From Corydoras sp. C115 (Eukaryota; Chordata; Actinopteri; Siluriformes; Callichthyidae): DNA of 64,000 bases. Made by a program: the position numbers and the translations under genes. Shown piece after piece: positions 26,780 through 37,497 of the stretch; the stretch's first letter is position 1, and each line of letters starts with the position of its first letter. The DNA is taken from NCBI GenBank assembly GCA_019802505.1, contig JAFMOC010000017.1, forward strand, positions 2,697,501 through 2,761,500, written 5' to 3'. Below the pieces are notes generated by a model. It was not told where the DNA came from. It worked only from the letters and a program-made list of their open reading frames with translations, and did not search any database.

Positions 26780-26848
26780 ATGGCAATGTTGTCAAGTGGA
26801 GAGCAGATTATCAAATATGTCTTGTTTGTCTTTAATTTCGTCACTTGG
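26780..26848 (+). CDS. Isolated tetraspanin-type first exon (possible alternative cd9 exon 1)
   Basis: ATG and 23 codons ending with Trp, then donor gtgagt at 26849. The translation includes KYVLFVFNFVTW, which lines up with KYLMFAFNFLFW at the end of cd9 exon 1 (29289-29354), and it stops at the same residue and phase (phase 0). Joined to cd9 exon 2 (30469, LAGTGVLAIG) it gives an intact tetraspanin. It differs from exon 1 in the residues before the first membrane segment: GEQIIKY replaces LSCVKY, so the juxtamembrane cysteine, a likely palmitoylation site, is absent. No other tetraspanin exon was found between 26849 and 29288. It is either an alternative promoter/first exon of cd9 or the relic of a tandem tetraspanin copy. 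Confidence 0.55.
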
Positions 26849-27239
26849 GTGAGTATCAGCAGATATTCTATGCATTTTGTCCAAGAAATAGCATTTTGCT
26901 GATGAGATTTAATGTAGAACATCCACATCTTAGTTAGAAGCCAAAATAGAAATATAACAATCTATATTGAATATATAACTTCAAGTACAGCTCTAAAAGA
27001 ATTGTGTCTTAATAATCCGGATGTGGTTAGGATGCACCTACTAAAATAAAAGTCAAATTCTGAAATGAATTGCACTCCAGTAATAAAAGCTAGGACCCAT
27101 CTTAATTAACAAATCCAATAGATTAATTTTATAGACTTGATGAACTGGGGTGGGATAGCATATTTTTGGTACAGTGGTACAGTTGAACTGTTAGCTTACA
27201 ACAAATCTAAGTTCTACATTTGGGCATTCAGAGATCATT

Positions 27240-27400
27240 CTATGGTGAGTTTGCATGTACTCCGTATCATTTCCTTCCACCATCCAAATACATATAAGCA
27301 AGGTGAATTAGAGATTCTAAAGTGTCCCTAAGTGTGGATGTGTGTAAATGAGTTTGAATGTGATTGCTTACCATTTGTAAATGAACACGGTTCACAGCTA
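27240..27400 (+). mobile_element. Old SINE relic
   Basis: Order of motifs 'gtttgcatgtactcc', 'tttccttccaccatccaaa', 'taaagtgtccctaagtgtgga' follows the body of fish tRNA-SINEs at low identity. The head and ends are lost. Confidence 0.4.
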
Positions 27401-27551
27401 TTGCTTGTATTTATGTTAATGTGAATATTACTCTACTCATGTTCAATCACCCATAGTAAAACAAACAAAATTTTATGTTTGCATAAAAGCTCTGCACTGT
27501 ACACGCACAAATGTAAACAACTGCTTCGCTCACTGTCTGTTGAATTGAATT

Positions 27552-27555
<4 letters not shown>

Positions 27556-27585
<30 letters not shown>
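27556..27585 (+). repeat. Poly(A) run
   Basis: Thirty consecutive A. No retrocopy was recognised upstream of it. Confidence 0.9.
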
Positions 27586-27586
<1 letters not shown>

Positions 27587-27914
27587 ACAAGTGCAGCCAA
27601 ATGATAGGCAAATCTAATAAACAATCAGCAATGTGACAGCATTTAGGCATAGCCAAGCTTCAAGATTTTTTTTTATAGACATGTTTGAAAACAAACACAT
27701 CTTTGTCTATTGTATTTATTTAGACAGAATATCAAGTGTTAGGGAAAAACTGAGCAACCGATAACATCTCTAAAGTCAACCAACTGCAAATTAACAGTTT
27801 GGAGTATAATCTGTCAGAAGACGCATGAGTGTTTATGTGAGTCTATATGAGTTGCAGGCATGAGTTCATGATAAACTGGTAAAAATAAAAAATATTACAC
27901 AGACATTATATATA

Positions 27915-28235
27915 TTCATTCATTCATTATCTTACGCTTTATCCTCTATTAGGGTCACGGTGGGGTTCCCCATGTCCATCCAGGGGGAAGGTTTCGGGCG
28001 CTGGGCAGATACACCCAGGACAGGGCGCCAATCTAACGCTGGGCACACACTCACTCACACAGACACGCACGCATACACACTCTATATGGGGCAATTTGGA
28101 GAACTCAATTGACTTGTTCCATGTTTTTGAAATGAGAGAGGAAATGGAATGGAAACTCCACCCAGATGGGGATTCGAACCGGGAATCCCTAGCGCTGAGA
28201 GGCGAACGTGCTAACCACTAAGCCACTGTGCTGCC
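27915..28235 (-). mobile_element. SINE family A with 12-bp target duplication
   Basis: Same family as 4033-4379, minus orientation. Flanked by acattatatata at 27903-27914 and 28236-28247. The body has a short internal deletion around 28120-28140 compared with the other copies. Confidence 0.88.
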
Positions 28236-28237
28236 AC

Positions 28238-28298
<61 letters not shown>
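28236..28298. repeat. (TA)n microsatellite between two SINEs
   Basis: About 28 TA units separating the SINEs at 27915 and 28299; probably grown from the TA-rich target site. Confidence 0.95.
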
Positions 28299-28300
<2 letters not shown>

Positions 28301-28648
28301 TCATTCATTCATTATCTCCCGCTTTATCCTTTAGGGTCACGGTGGGGTTCCCCATGCCCATCCAGGGGAGAACGTCTCGGGCGCTGGGCAGATAGACCCA
28401 GGACAGGGCGCCAATCCATCGCTGGGCACACACTCACACACACAGACACACTCTATATGGGGCAATTTTTGAGAATTCAATCGACTTGATCCATGTTTTT
28501 GGACTGTGGGGGGAAACCGGAGAACCCGGAGGAAGCCCGCGCAGACAGGCGCAGGGAGAACATGGAGACTCCACCCAGATGGGGATTCGAACCGGGAATC
28601 CCTAGCGCTGAGAGGCGAACATGCTAACCACTAAGCCACCGTGCCGCC
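28299..28648 (-). mobile_element. SINE family A, full length
   Basis: Second copy in a row in the same orientation, with (ATTC)n tail, body and tRNA head 'ggcggcacggtggcttagtgg' on the minus strand. Its flanks are TA repeat, so a target duplication cannot be judged. Confidence 0.88.
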
Positions 28649-28664
28649 CTATATATATATATAC

Positions 28665-28743
<79 letters not shown>

Positions 28744-28811
28744 TGTATACACACACACACACACATATACTGTATATATACACACACACACACACACACA
28801 TATATATACTG

Positions 28812-28848
<37 letters not shown>

Positions 28849-28908
28849 TATACACATAAACATATACATACACACACACACACTGTATACACACACACAC
28901 ACACACTG

Positions 28909-28939
<31 letters not shown>

Positions 28940-28941
28940 TG

Positions 28942-28978
<37 letters not shown>

Positions 28979-28981
28979 TAT

Positions 28982-29030
<49 letters not shown>
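28649..29030. repeat. Compound TA/CA microsatellite upstream of cd9
   Basis: About 380 bp of alternating (TA)n, (CA)n and repeated 'actgtata' blocks, ending about 260 bp before the cd9 start codon. Long open frames across it on both strands are artefacts of the repeat. Confidence 0.97.
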
Positions 29031-29033
<3 letters not shown>

Positions 29034-29039
29034 CAGACA

Positions 29040-29288
29040 GAGGGGTAAACTCTCAATTAAACAATTTGAACTGCAAACATTCGCTCCTTTACTTTTCGTG
29101 CCACTCCTTGTCCCGCCCACCTTTTGTTTCAGCCTATCCGGAACTCAGGAGAGAAAACAAGCCAGGGCTGGCTGTCGTTTATATTCAACTTTGGTTAAAA
29201 ACCTGCAGTACCTGCCGACTACTATATCCATTTATTCTGTTAAAGAGTTTACTTTTGTCGTTCTTCATTTAAAAGCTACATTTTAGAC
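29040..29288 (+). promoter_or_regulatory. cd9: cd9 5' UTR and proximal promoter region
   Basis: Unique sequence between the compound microsatellite and the cd9 ATG. It contains a GC-box-like CCCGCCC at 29112-29118 and no obvious TATA box. The start site itself cannot be read from sequence. Confidence 0.5.
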
Positions 29289-32200
29289 ATGGGTGTAGGT
29301 GGTGGTTTGAGCTGCGTCAAGTACTTGATGTTTGCCTTTAATTTCCTGTTTTGGGTAAGACCTTCCCGATTTTTTGAGCAGTCAGGTATATATTTTAACT
29401 CGAGCAGGAGGAACTCTCTAGCTTTTAAACTGTAATCTTCGCCGAGACCGTTGTTTTATCGCTATTCGTAAACGTCAAGTGTATTCATGTCAGAATAGAT
29501 TTAATTAGTTAAAGTATTTTTAATTAATGCGGTTTCCAGCTACTTCCTGGTGTTACCTGAATCTAACGCTGCACCCATTATTAAAACATTTCCTGTGAGA
29601 TTAAACACTGAGGCTTCACCTGTGGTCAGTAAACATACAATCAATTAGTGTGAATGTTTAAAAGTGAGATTACCAAAGAGACCGAGCCATTTAACTCTTC
29701 TGTCTAACTCCTCTGATAAAGGTCACTGTTGTGGGCTAGACCTGTAGGAGTTTCATGGATAACGTTTTAGAATGTCTAATTTAATTATTATTAAGATATA
29801 GCCAAAGATTTGGTTTAAATCAATGTTCTTCTTGGATTTCCAATGTACTCCCAAACTTGTGTGTGTGTGCGCGCAGCTTTGCTCAGCAGGGGTTATATTA
29901 ATGGTTTTCTCATGTTCCAAAAATTTTAATAATGGATACACACAGAAGTGAGTTAAAGTTCAGGGAGTCTCTATGTAACTAATCAGATAAATCATACTGA
30001 GCACTACTGTGAAGTGCAAGTGTGTGTGGGTGAAACTGGTTTCTCCCTCAAACATTAACTGTTTCTGTACACAATGCAAGTTTCAGCTTTCAGTCAAAAG
30101 GAATCTAAGTGCTGAAACTCAAAATGAATTCAATACAGAAAGTCTGGAATCCTGTCAGTGAACCATGCGTCAAGCAAGATTGCTTAAATATTATTCAGCA
30201 CCTAAGGCATTTTCAGATCCGGTTTGAAAAGTTTTAGCAGATGTCATGTTAAGTTTATATATTTGAATGATATAATTTAATTGCCTTTATTATATCAGTA
30301 ATAGTTTTGTGTTTCTGCTTTTATGAGGCCAGTTAGACTTGACTTCACAAAAAAAAATTAATAAATGTGGATGATTTGTGAACACAGGCTAGGCTGTTGT
30401 GCTATCTTGATTAAGTTGGACAAATGCAAACAAACCTAATTTGCATTATCATGCTTTTTTTTTTTTAGCTGGCAGGAACTGGAGTTCTGGCTATTGGACT
30501 CTGGTTACGTTTTGACAAGAGGACTGAGAGCCTTTTTCAAGTAACAAACTCCCCAACCACATTCCTCATAGGTAAATAACACATACCATTTAAGATTACT
30601 CAATGCCACACATTCAGACACTACCACACCAAACTGATTGTCAGATTACCTTCACCCAGCCCCCACAGAGATGTTTCTTTTTATTCCCTCCCCTACTGTT
30701 TGGGAATGGCGGTAGCCATGGGAACAGGTCACACCCAAAAATACTATACTAGTCATTTGAATGTCAATAGATGTGCAGGATACCTGCACACAGCACAGAC
30801 TGAATGATTCAAAAAGTAATCTTCTATATACATCAAATGTGACCTGGTGCAAATGAAGGTACAGGAACAGAATTGGTTCTTACAATTGTCTGTTTTTACC
30901 AGCAAGCACTTTTTAAACAAAAGTTAAAACAACTCTTATAATACTATTGCATTTCAAATGTATTTATAGACCATATAATGTAGACTGGTGAAGTTGTGCA
31001 TGGGTGTGGCTTCTTAAAGGAAACAAGTTTTGTTCTTGTTCTGAGATTTGGATACATTTATTTCCGTTGTTTGGGTCCATTTTGATTTAATCTCTAAAGT
31101 CCTATCCTACATACCCACACTTGATTCAGAGTAAAGGAAAGACACAAATATTCCAGCCATGTTACTGCCTGGGTGTTGCTGCAAAGGGTGTGATCGCATT
31201 TGTTTGCATAGTGAGGCACATTTTTGGTTATCAGAGGTGCCTTGCTTAACAACTGTGAAGTAAAACTCCCCTAATGTTTTTTGTTTTTTTTTTGTACTAC
31301 TTTCACCTAATGTATGAATTTCTTGCATTGTAAGAAAGTTAGTTCATATTTAGGAATGTCATAGAATTTTTCTTATTTTAGTATGTGTAAATTGTGGTGA
31401 ATATGATTGAGGAGGATTAGAGACCATCATGGTCTCATGGAATTAACTGCTTAGTAGTGCACAAGGGCATTTAGTCCAGCCCTTTTTCTGTCATGCCACA
31501 AAAGTGTCATTCTAAACTCCACCCTTCAAATCTAATAAAGGCTCCATTATAAGGATGCATTGTATCTTGTTTCACTCAAAGGTTGAAGTCCCACCAGTGT
31601 TGTCACCACAGTCTGTGATCAGATACAGCAGTTACCATAATCAGTGTGTACAATTCATGGTCCTTGCATTTGTGTATGGAATTTCTGTACCCTGCATGCA
31701 TACAATTTATATATAGATCTTAAAATAAGACCATTTAAATAAATTTTGACTGGTTTCTTTGCTGCTTAGGTGTTTATATACTCATCGCAGCTGGGGCTCT
31801 AATGATGGTGGTTGGTTTTCTTGGCTGCTGTGGAGCTCTCAGAGAGTCACAATGCATGCTGGGACTGGTAAGTTTCAGCATCATCTGACTGCGGATATAA
31901 AGGGGGAAAATGCATTTTAAAGCTTTTACATGTAAATAGTTATTATAAAGGGATTTGTTGACATTGATGCAACATAAACAATTTATAGATTTTATAAGCA
32001 CGTGCATAATGCTAAATCTCTACATTACAATCTTGAGTGTCGGAAAAGCATAGTCCCAAAAGCATAGTCACAATCTTCACATGCTCACAACTTCTTACCC
32101 ACAGTGCTTCATTTATTATGACATGTCAACAAACACCTCAGCCTAGAGTTGCTTAATGCAACCATTTAGACACATCCGCATTCCAATTCATATGAGTGTC

Positions 32201-33762
32201 AGGTGCTTATTACATATTTATGCACATACCATACTTGATGGGTAATTTCAAGACTTTGGGCAAGCCAGTCAAGTTCTTCCATACTGCTCTCACCCATCTA
32301 TAAACCTTGCTTTGTGCACCGGGATAATGGCATGTTAGAACTGAAAATGGTACAAAGTTAGAAGCATAGAACTGGCAAAAGTGCTTGTCTTTATTATAAC
32401 CCTTTGTCAATAATGCATAATAAAATGCATAAATTTAATGATCAAATTGCATCACAAAACTTGTCTAATATATTTTGTGAAACTGGATCCAGATTCAAAA
32501 TGTACGGATCTGATCAATACTGTTTCCCTGGCTGTTTAATACAATCCTTTTATCCATTACCCCACAAACATCATTTATAAGTTTCTATTTTACAAGTAAA
32601 AGCTCTCACTATTTATTTATTTATTTATTTATTTATTTTTTTTTTTTTTTTTTTTTTTTTTTCTTTTTCAGTTTTTTATCTTCCTTCTCATCATCTTTGC
32701 AGCAGAAGTTGCTGCAGGAATCTGGGGGTTGTCAAATAAAGATAAGGTAAAGTTTGTGTGTGTGTGTGTGTATATATATAATATACATTAAAAAAAAACT
32801 TCATTAACGTTCCACTGCCTCATGTTTAATTCATAGATTGTAAAGGATGTGCAAGACTTCTATATTCAGACCTACGAGAACTATGTCCTTACAAAGCAGC
32901 CGGCGTTGAAGGAAACATTAACGTTGATTCAGTTGGGTGTAAGTGATTTTAAAGTGATTTAGTTAAGATTTATATATTTAATTAACGATAATATATTAAT
33001 TATAATATGAATTATTTTATTATTAATTAATTATATTATTTTGTTTAGCTTCAATGCTGTGGTAAGACTGGAACATTAATTGATGGTGTGAGTGACACCT
33101 GCCCAAACCAGCAGGGGCTGCAGATTCTAGTCACCACGGTAACAAATCTTCCTTATTCTAAGTTCATGATGGCGTTTCTAACAGCCCAATCTAAGCAGTA
33201 CAAGCAAACACTTCTGAATCGCAATAAAGTGAATAATTTCATATAATTTAGGATTAGAACATATGACCAGATTTATTTTCTCACTCTACAGAGTTGCCCA
33301 ACAGCAATAGATAACCTGTTTAACTCTAAGATGCACATTATTGGAGGTGTTGGAATAGGCATTGGAGTCATCATGGTAAGTAAAAGCAGGTGTTTTTAAA
33401 ATATATAAAATTATTTGTTTTTATTATTTGAAAACTCCTCTCCACTGTAATGTCAACCTACTGACAGATTTACTACAAAGCTTCACAGACATCAAATTAC
33501 AATAATCTAATAAATATATATATAAGGTTTGGATTAGTAATGTGCGATTTTGTTACTGGTGTTCTTGTGGTAAAGATGTAAGCCATGTTCTGAATAAAAT
33601 GCCTGGCTGTCATTGGTTAATCACTACAGGTTTCTTTTAGGCACAGTGTTTTGACTGACTTTGCATTGTGAGTAACAGTGCCTTTATCATCTACAGATCT
33701 TTGGCATGATCTTCAGCATGCTTCTCTGCTGTGCTGTTAGAAGAACTCGAGATATTGTATAA
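29289..33762 (+). CDS. cd9: CD9 tetraspanin, complete, 8 exons, 227 aa
   Basis: Tetraspanin that organises membrane microdomains and binds integrins and EWI-type partners at the plasma membrane; CD9 is also needed on eggs for gamete fusion in mammals. Exons: 29289-29354, 30469-30571, 31770-31867, 32672-32746, 32837-32938, 33049-33138, 33292-33375, 33697-33762, all GT-AG and in phase; 227 aa against 228 in human. Four membrane segments lie near residues 12-33, 55-77, 88-109 and 190-215. The large loop carries the CCG motif (C151, C152) and partners C166 and C180, so two disulfides as in CD9. Conserved blocks include LAIGLWLRFD, GFLGCCGALRESQCMLGL and GMIFSML. The C-terminus ends RDIV where human has REMV. 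The small loop has no N-glycosylation sequon. Fish often have two cd9 copies; which one this is cannot be told here. Confidence 0.95.
32609..32671 (+). repeat. (ATTT)n plus poly(T) tract forming the cd9 exon 4 acceptor
   Basis: (ATTT)n followed by about 27 T and 'ctttttcag'. The low-complexity run is itself the polypyrimidine tract of the exon starting at 32672. Confidence 0.9.
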
Positions 33763-34130
33763 TGAGGCAGATGAGTTTCTCCGCAATACCCCACTGCCTG
33801 GCTTTGTTCATTTCATCATTAGCCGCGTGTGTACTGCCAAAACACAACTTCAGTACTCTTGAATATAATTCAGTGTGTTTCTAATGCTTACCAGCAGCTG
33901 CTGAAATTGTAATGAGAGAAATATCAGTTTATATCCTACTAGTTGTTTTATCATAAATAACAAATGCCTGGTTTGCTTGTATTTTAAGTTTTGTTCTTTC
34001 TTTTTTTCATGGTTAATGCTGTAAGCATCTTTTATTTACACTTATGTGACACTTTCATTTTGAAAGATGTGATTTTATATATTCTGTTGTTCAGCAATAC
34101 TAGTGTTTGAGTTACACTATGAAAATGCTA

Positions 34131-34136
34131 AATAAA
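34131..34136 (+). terminator. cd9: cd9 poly(A) signal
   Basis: AATAAA 369 nt after the cd9 stop, followed within 30 nt by T/G-rich sequence (ttggtcttttggtc), the usual layout of a cleavage site. Confidence 0.7.
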
Positions 34137-34495
34137 ATATTCTACACTATTGGTCTTTTGGTCAAAGCCTGTAGCTGCAGTACAATCTAGCTGAATTTTC
34201 AATTACAGATTGATATTTTATATATTTTGACTTTGCACATAATCTCTGCCATCTGAATATTTCCTTTCAACACATTTTACTGTTCTTTTCAGTCTGTCAT
34301 TTTATGCAAAATACATTTGGGTGTGAAGGAAATTTCTCATACAACTGGCTCAGTTACTTCCAGTTTAATTTTAACATTAATTTAGTAAATAAAACTGCAT
34401 TTTAAACAATCTTAAATAGTATTTTGTTATCCTGTTTCAAAATATAAAATAAAAAAAATACAATATATATACTTTTTATGGCTAAAACTTAAAGA

Positions 34496-35131
34496 TCATA
34501 AGGCTTTTGTCATTTTTTGTTTTTTCTTCCCTTTCTTCTTGGTGCCTTCTGGCCAGGCAAAGCCTCTGAACGCCAAGCAGTCCATTGCATTGTGGGAAAT
34601 GTAGTAGAGATTTTCCATGGCAGCTGGGCTTAGAATATCTACTTCTGGCTTCTTGCTTGTTGAGTTTGATGACTTTTTCTTAGCCGCACTTTTCCCCCCC
34701 TTCTTCTTCTTTGGTTTGGCACTATGAGATCTGTTTTTTTTAAGTCTCGTGGGCTGTAAAGTACAACAGATTAATTATTTTTTCTGCTTTTACATATTAA
34801 GCTAATTACTATTAAAATAACGTCATGCAAAAATTTATACTAGAACTGTAACAATGAGCTTTGTGCATATACATTTTCTGACAGTGATATTTTAAACAGG
34901 GCTTTAAATGTTACACAACGAGCAGTGTGTGTATGACCTTATATTTTCTTTTACAGCCTGCTCTTGTAAAGTTAATTGTTGCTTTAAAAATATTTACTTA
35001 TATAAACTGTTTTTTATATATTTACATATTTACTACGTTTTTTTTTATTATTAAAACTGGGCTCGGTATTAAGTCCTGATAGTTTATATTTAATAATCGG
35101 TCAAATGCAGTAAGTAGACAAAACTTACCAT
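34496..35131 (-). CDS. smkr1: Small lysine-rich protein 1, two coding exons, 86 aa
   Basis: Coding parts are 35129-35131 (only the ATG) and 34496-34753. The junction ATG|CCC gives MPTRLKKNRSHS, matching the MP start of human SMKR1. After a Lys-rich stretch comes KKPEVDILSPAAMENLYYIS, then HNAMDCL and RGFAWPEG, and another Lys-rich end (KKKGKKKQK). The PEVDILSPAAM..LYYI..N..DCL.LRGF.WP core is the signature of SMKR1. Its molecular function is not known to me. It is 86 aa here against about 65 in human, the extra length being low-complexity Lys/Ser. Neighbour strip2 follows on the same strand, as in human AHCYL2-STRIP2-SMKR1. Acceptor cttacag-type and donor gtaagt are both good. Confidence 0.9.
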
Positions 35132-35161
35132 CTTCAAAGATGAGCTTTGAGTATTTTGCAC
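35129..35161 (-). other. smkr1: smkr1 exon 2: 5' UTR plus start codon
   Basis: 33-nt exon with acceptor ccctcttcag and donor gtaagt. Its last three bases are the ATG, so the start codon sits directly at the exon end. Confidence 0.8.
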
Positions 35162-35340
35162 CTGAAGAGGGAAGAAAAATGGATGTTAGAATGAGACAGC
35201 TTTGATTTCAGGTGTAGATTTATTATAATTACACGTCATTCTGTTAATTCACTTTATCTTTAACCCTCTGCATGTCTTTATAATATTAATAAGAAACTTT
35301 TAAAAGCCATTTTACTAAAAAAGAGAAGCTGTGGAATTAC

Positions 35341-35560
35341 CTGTAAAAGCTCGAGGTTGCTCTTTTCTTTAAAGTTTGTTGGCGGAGGTTTTTGTTTATG
35401 TGAGGTTGTCGTAGAGACACGCGCTCCACTGTTTTACTAAAACCAAGCACAACAGCTTCCAACTGCAGCGAGTCGAGTCTTTTAAAAGAACCGATGCTTA
35501 ATTCCAGCAATCCGCAAAAGAATCGACTCAAAAGCTTTGAATCCAAGAGAATCCAGCACC
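35341..35560 (-). other. smkr1: smkr1 untranslated first exon and promoter region
   Basis: The minus strand reads TTTTACAG|gtaatt at 35341-35335, a fair donor that can join the acceptor at 35162. The upstream limit is approximate. The region is richer in CpG than its surroundings (acgcgctcc, gcgagtcgagtc). Confidence 0.5.
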
Positions 35561-35670
35561 TGATGTTCCCAAATCAAATGTGCACCAAAATCATAATAAT
35601 CAGAAAATACCTGTAAGACAGTGCTTTGAAATTAATTTGGTCCCAAAAACAGGTATTGATTGTTTAAAAA

Positions 35671-35683
35671 CACACACACACAC

Positions 35684-35755
<72 letters not shown>
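35671..35755. repeat. (CA)n(CATA)n(TA)n microsatellite
   Basis: Compound repeat upstream of smkr1, with about 28 TA units at its right end. Confidence 0.95.
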
Positions 35756-35757
<2 letters not shown>

Positions 35758-35918
35758 TATTCTCACCTGGGTTTATTTCATGTTGCTGCTTCACCTTCAT
35801 GCTTGATGTTGGAGTTCTGTTAAAAACCTGTTAAGACAACGGAAGAACATGCAAACTCCACACAGAAAGGCTCCTGTCCATCCTACATGGTCATTCTTGC
35901 TTGTGAGATAAAACCCAT

Positions 35919-35932
35919 GTTGCTATGGAAAC
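35919..35932 (+). promoter_or_regulatory. RFX X-box-like element upstream of smkr1
   Basis: GTTGCTATGGAAAC fits the RFX half-site pair GTTRCY-AT-GGNAAC. It lies about 400-550 bp upstream of the probable smkr1 first exon. RFX factors drive ciliary genes; a role here is inference from the motif only. Confidence 0.45.
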
Positions 35933-35949
35933 TGCCTCGTGGCAGGCAT

Positions 35950-37497
35950 GAACCTATTTGACAATTACTGTAACAGACGTAAGCTGTTTATTGTTGAGAA
36001 ATTTATTTTTAAATGCATAAAAAATCCATCTACATGCTGCATAGCTGTTTTATCAGCCTTAGCTACTATATAGGTACACATTGTAGTGGTATAGTGAATT
36101 GATCCCCCTAAATCCCACAATATCCAGAGATAGGAAGCAATCACATTATTGGTGATTTTGGCTGTGCTGGTATGATGCAACAACACTATAAAGTCTGAAC
36201 AGTATGACTGCGGTAATAAACAACAACAAAAAAACACAAATAAGTATCAGATTGCAGAACCCTGCTGACTGGATTTTAGTTTAATAATTGTTTGGTTGAG
36301 ACAATGTACAGGTTTTATGTTAGGTTTTATAACTGCTACTGTATGTGGCAATCAGATATAATAAAATCCATATTGTAGCGTAAGACTATAATGGCTCACG
36401 TGCTGTTTCATTAAAAATAAAACATGTTAAAAAGTAGAACAACAGTAAATAAAGTCTCATTTTAAGACCTGACATTTTTATTCTGTGACTGTGACACAAA
36501 AGTAAACCAAGAGACAAAAGTGATGAAGTTATGTTTCTCTACAGCTACAGATTTATTCTATTGCTTCCACCAAAAGCTTCACTTACGTTTATTTTCATAT
36601 TTAGTTCAGACTTAATACAAGTGTGTAGAATCTGGCTTTGAGCTACAGTACTTGGTAGGTAGGATAATATAGTAGGTAGTTATTTTGGTAGTTCCAAAAC
36701 CATTTGAACAATAACATTCTGGAGAATACTGAAGTTAACAAAGTTTAAAGTGACGGAAAAGGGAAATGCAAAGGAAGGAAAAAAATAAGGGGGTTACAGA
36801 TTAAACACTGGGATTAAATAGGGTTTAAAAACAGCACCAGTGCATTTTAACCTTGCTGCTTTTAAAGAGGGTGAAACTGTTCACCAAGGACACTTCTGTG
36901 CATTTGTATTGTGCTGTTAAAGCCCATTCTACGTGTACAAAGTGGAAGGAAGCTCTGACATCCAACAGACAGACAATAGCATGTATAACCACTTTCTAGA
37001 GGACATTCCCACGATACATCATGCATGAAGTGACACAGTTAAAGTCTTCAAAATCTTTAGAGACCAGTTTCTCTGGTCCTGTTGAAGCATGAGCAAAGCA
37101 TGCAGCTGCCATTTTATGTTATTGAATGGATCAGGTCTTTAGCATAACTAAACAACAACAAAAATGATTTTTTTACATACATATTAGAAAGTGCATAAAA
37201 AAAAATACACTTTCAACCAGCAGTTCCAGGCTGAGAAAACTGGACATGTAAATAAATAAATACGTTCTTTTTTTCGCATGACATAATATTATATGTATTG
37301 TATTTATAGTGAATATGTAGCCTTTTAAACTGTCTAGAGTGCCAGAACAGTCTTTAATAGCATGTTTTTATTTTTTTGTCATTTACTGAAAGAATACAAC
37401 TGGCACAATGCAGTTTGCGGACGTTTGTGTGGAAAGTAGGACGATTGTGAATTTAGGTTGCATTAATATTGTTTGAATGGCCTCATCATTATCCATT
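35950..37497 (-). other. strip2: strip2 3' UTR and spacer
   Basis: No coding exon seen. A candidate strip2 poly(A) signal (AATAAA on the minus strand) is at 37372-37367, about 126 nt after the stop; others lie further left, so the 3' end is not fixed. Confidence 0.5.

Noticed and set aside
28602..29120. Open frames up to 172 codons on both strands
   Set aside because: Pure translation of TA/CA repeat (IYIYIY, VCVCVC); a dinucleotide repeat without stops stays open on both strands.
35400..35416. Second RFX X-box (gttgtcgtagagac) at the smkr1 first exon
   Set aside because: Only about nine of fourteen positions fit; too weak to report beside the match at 35919.
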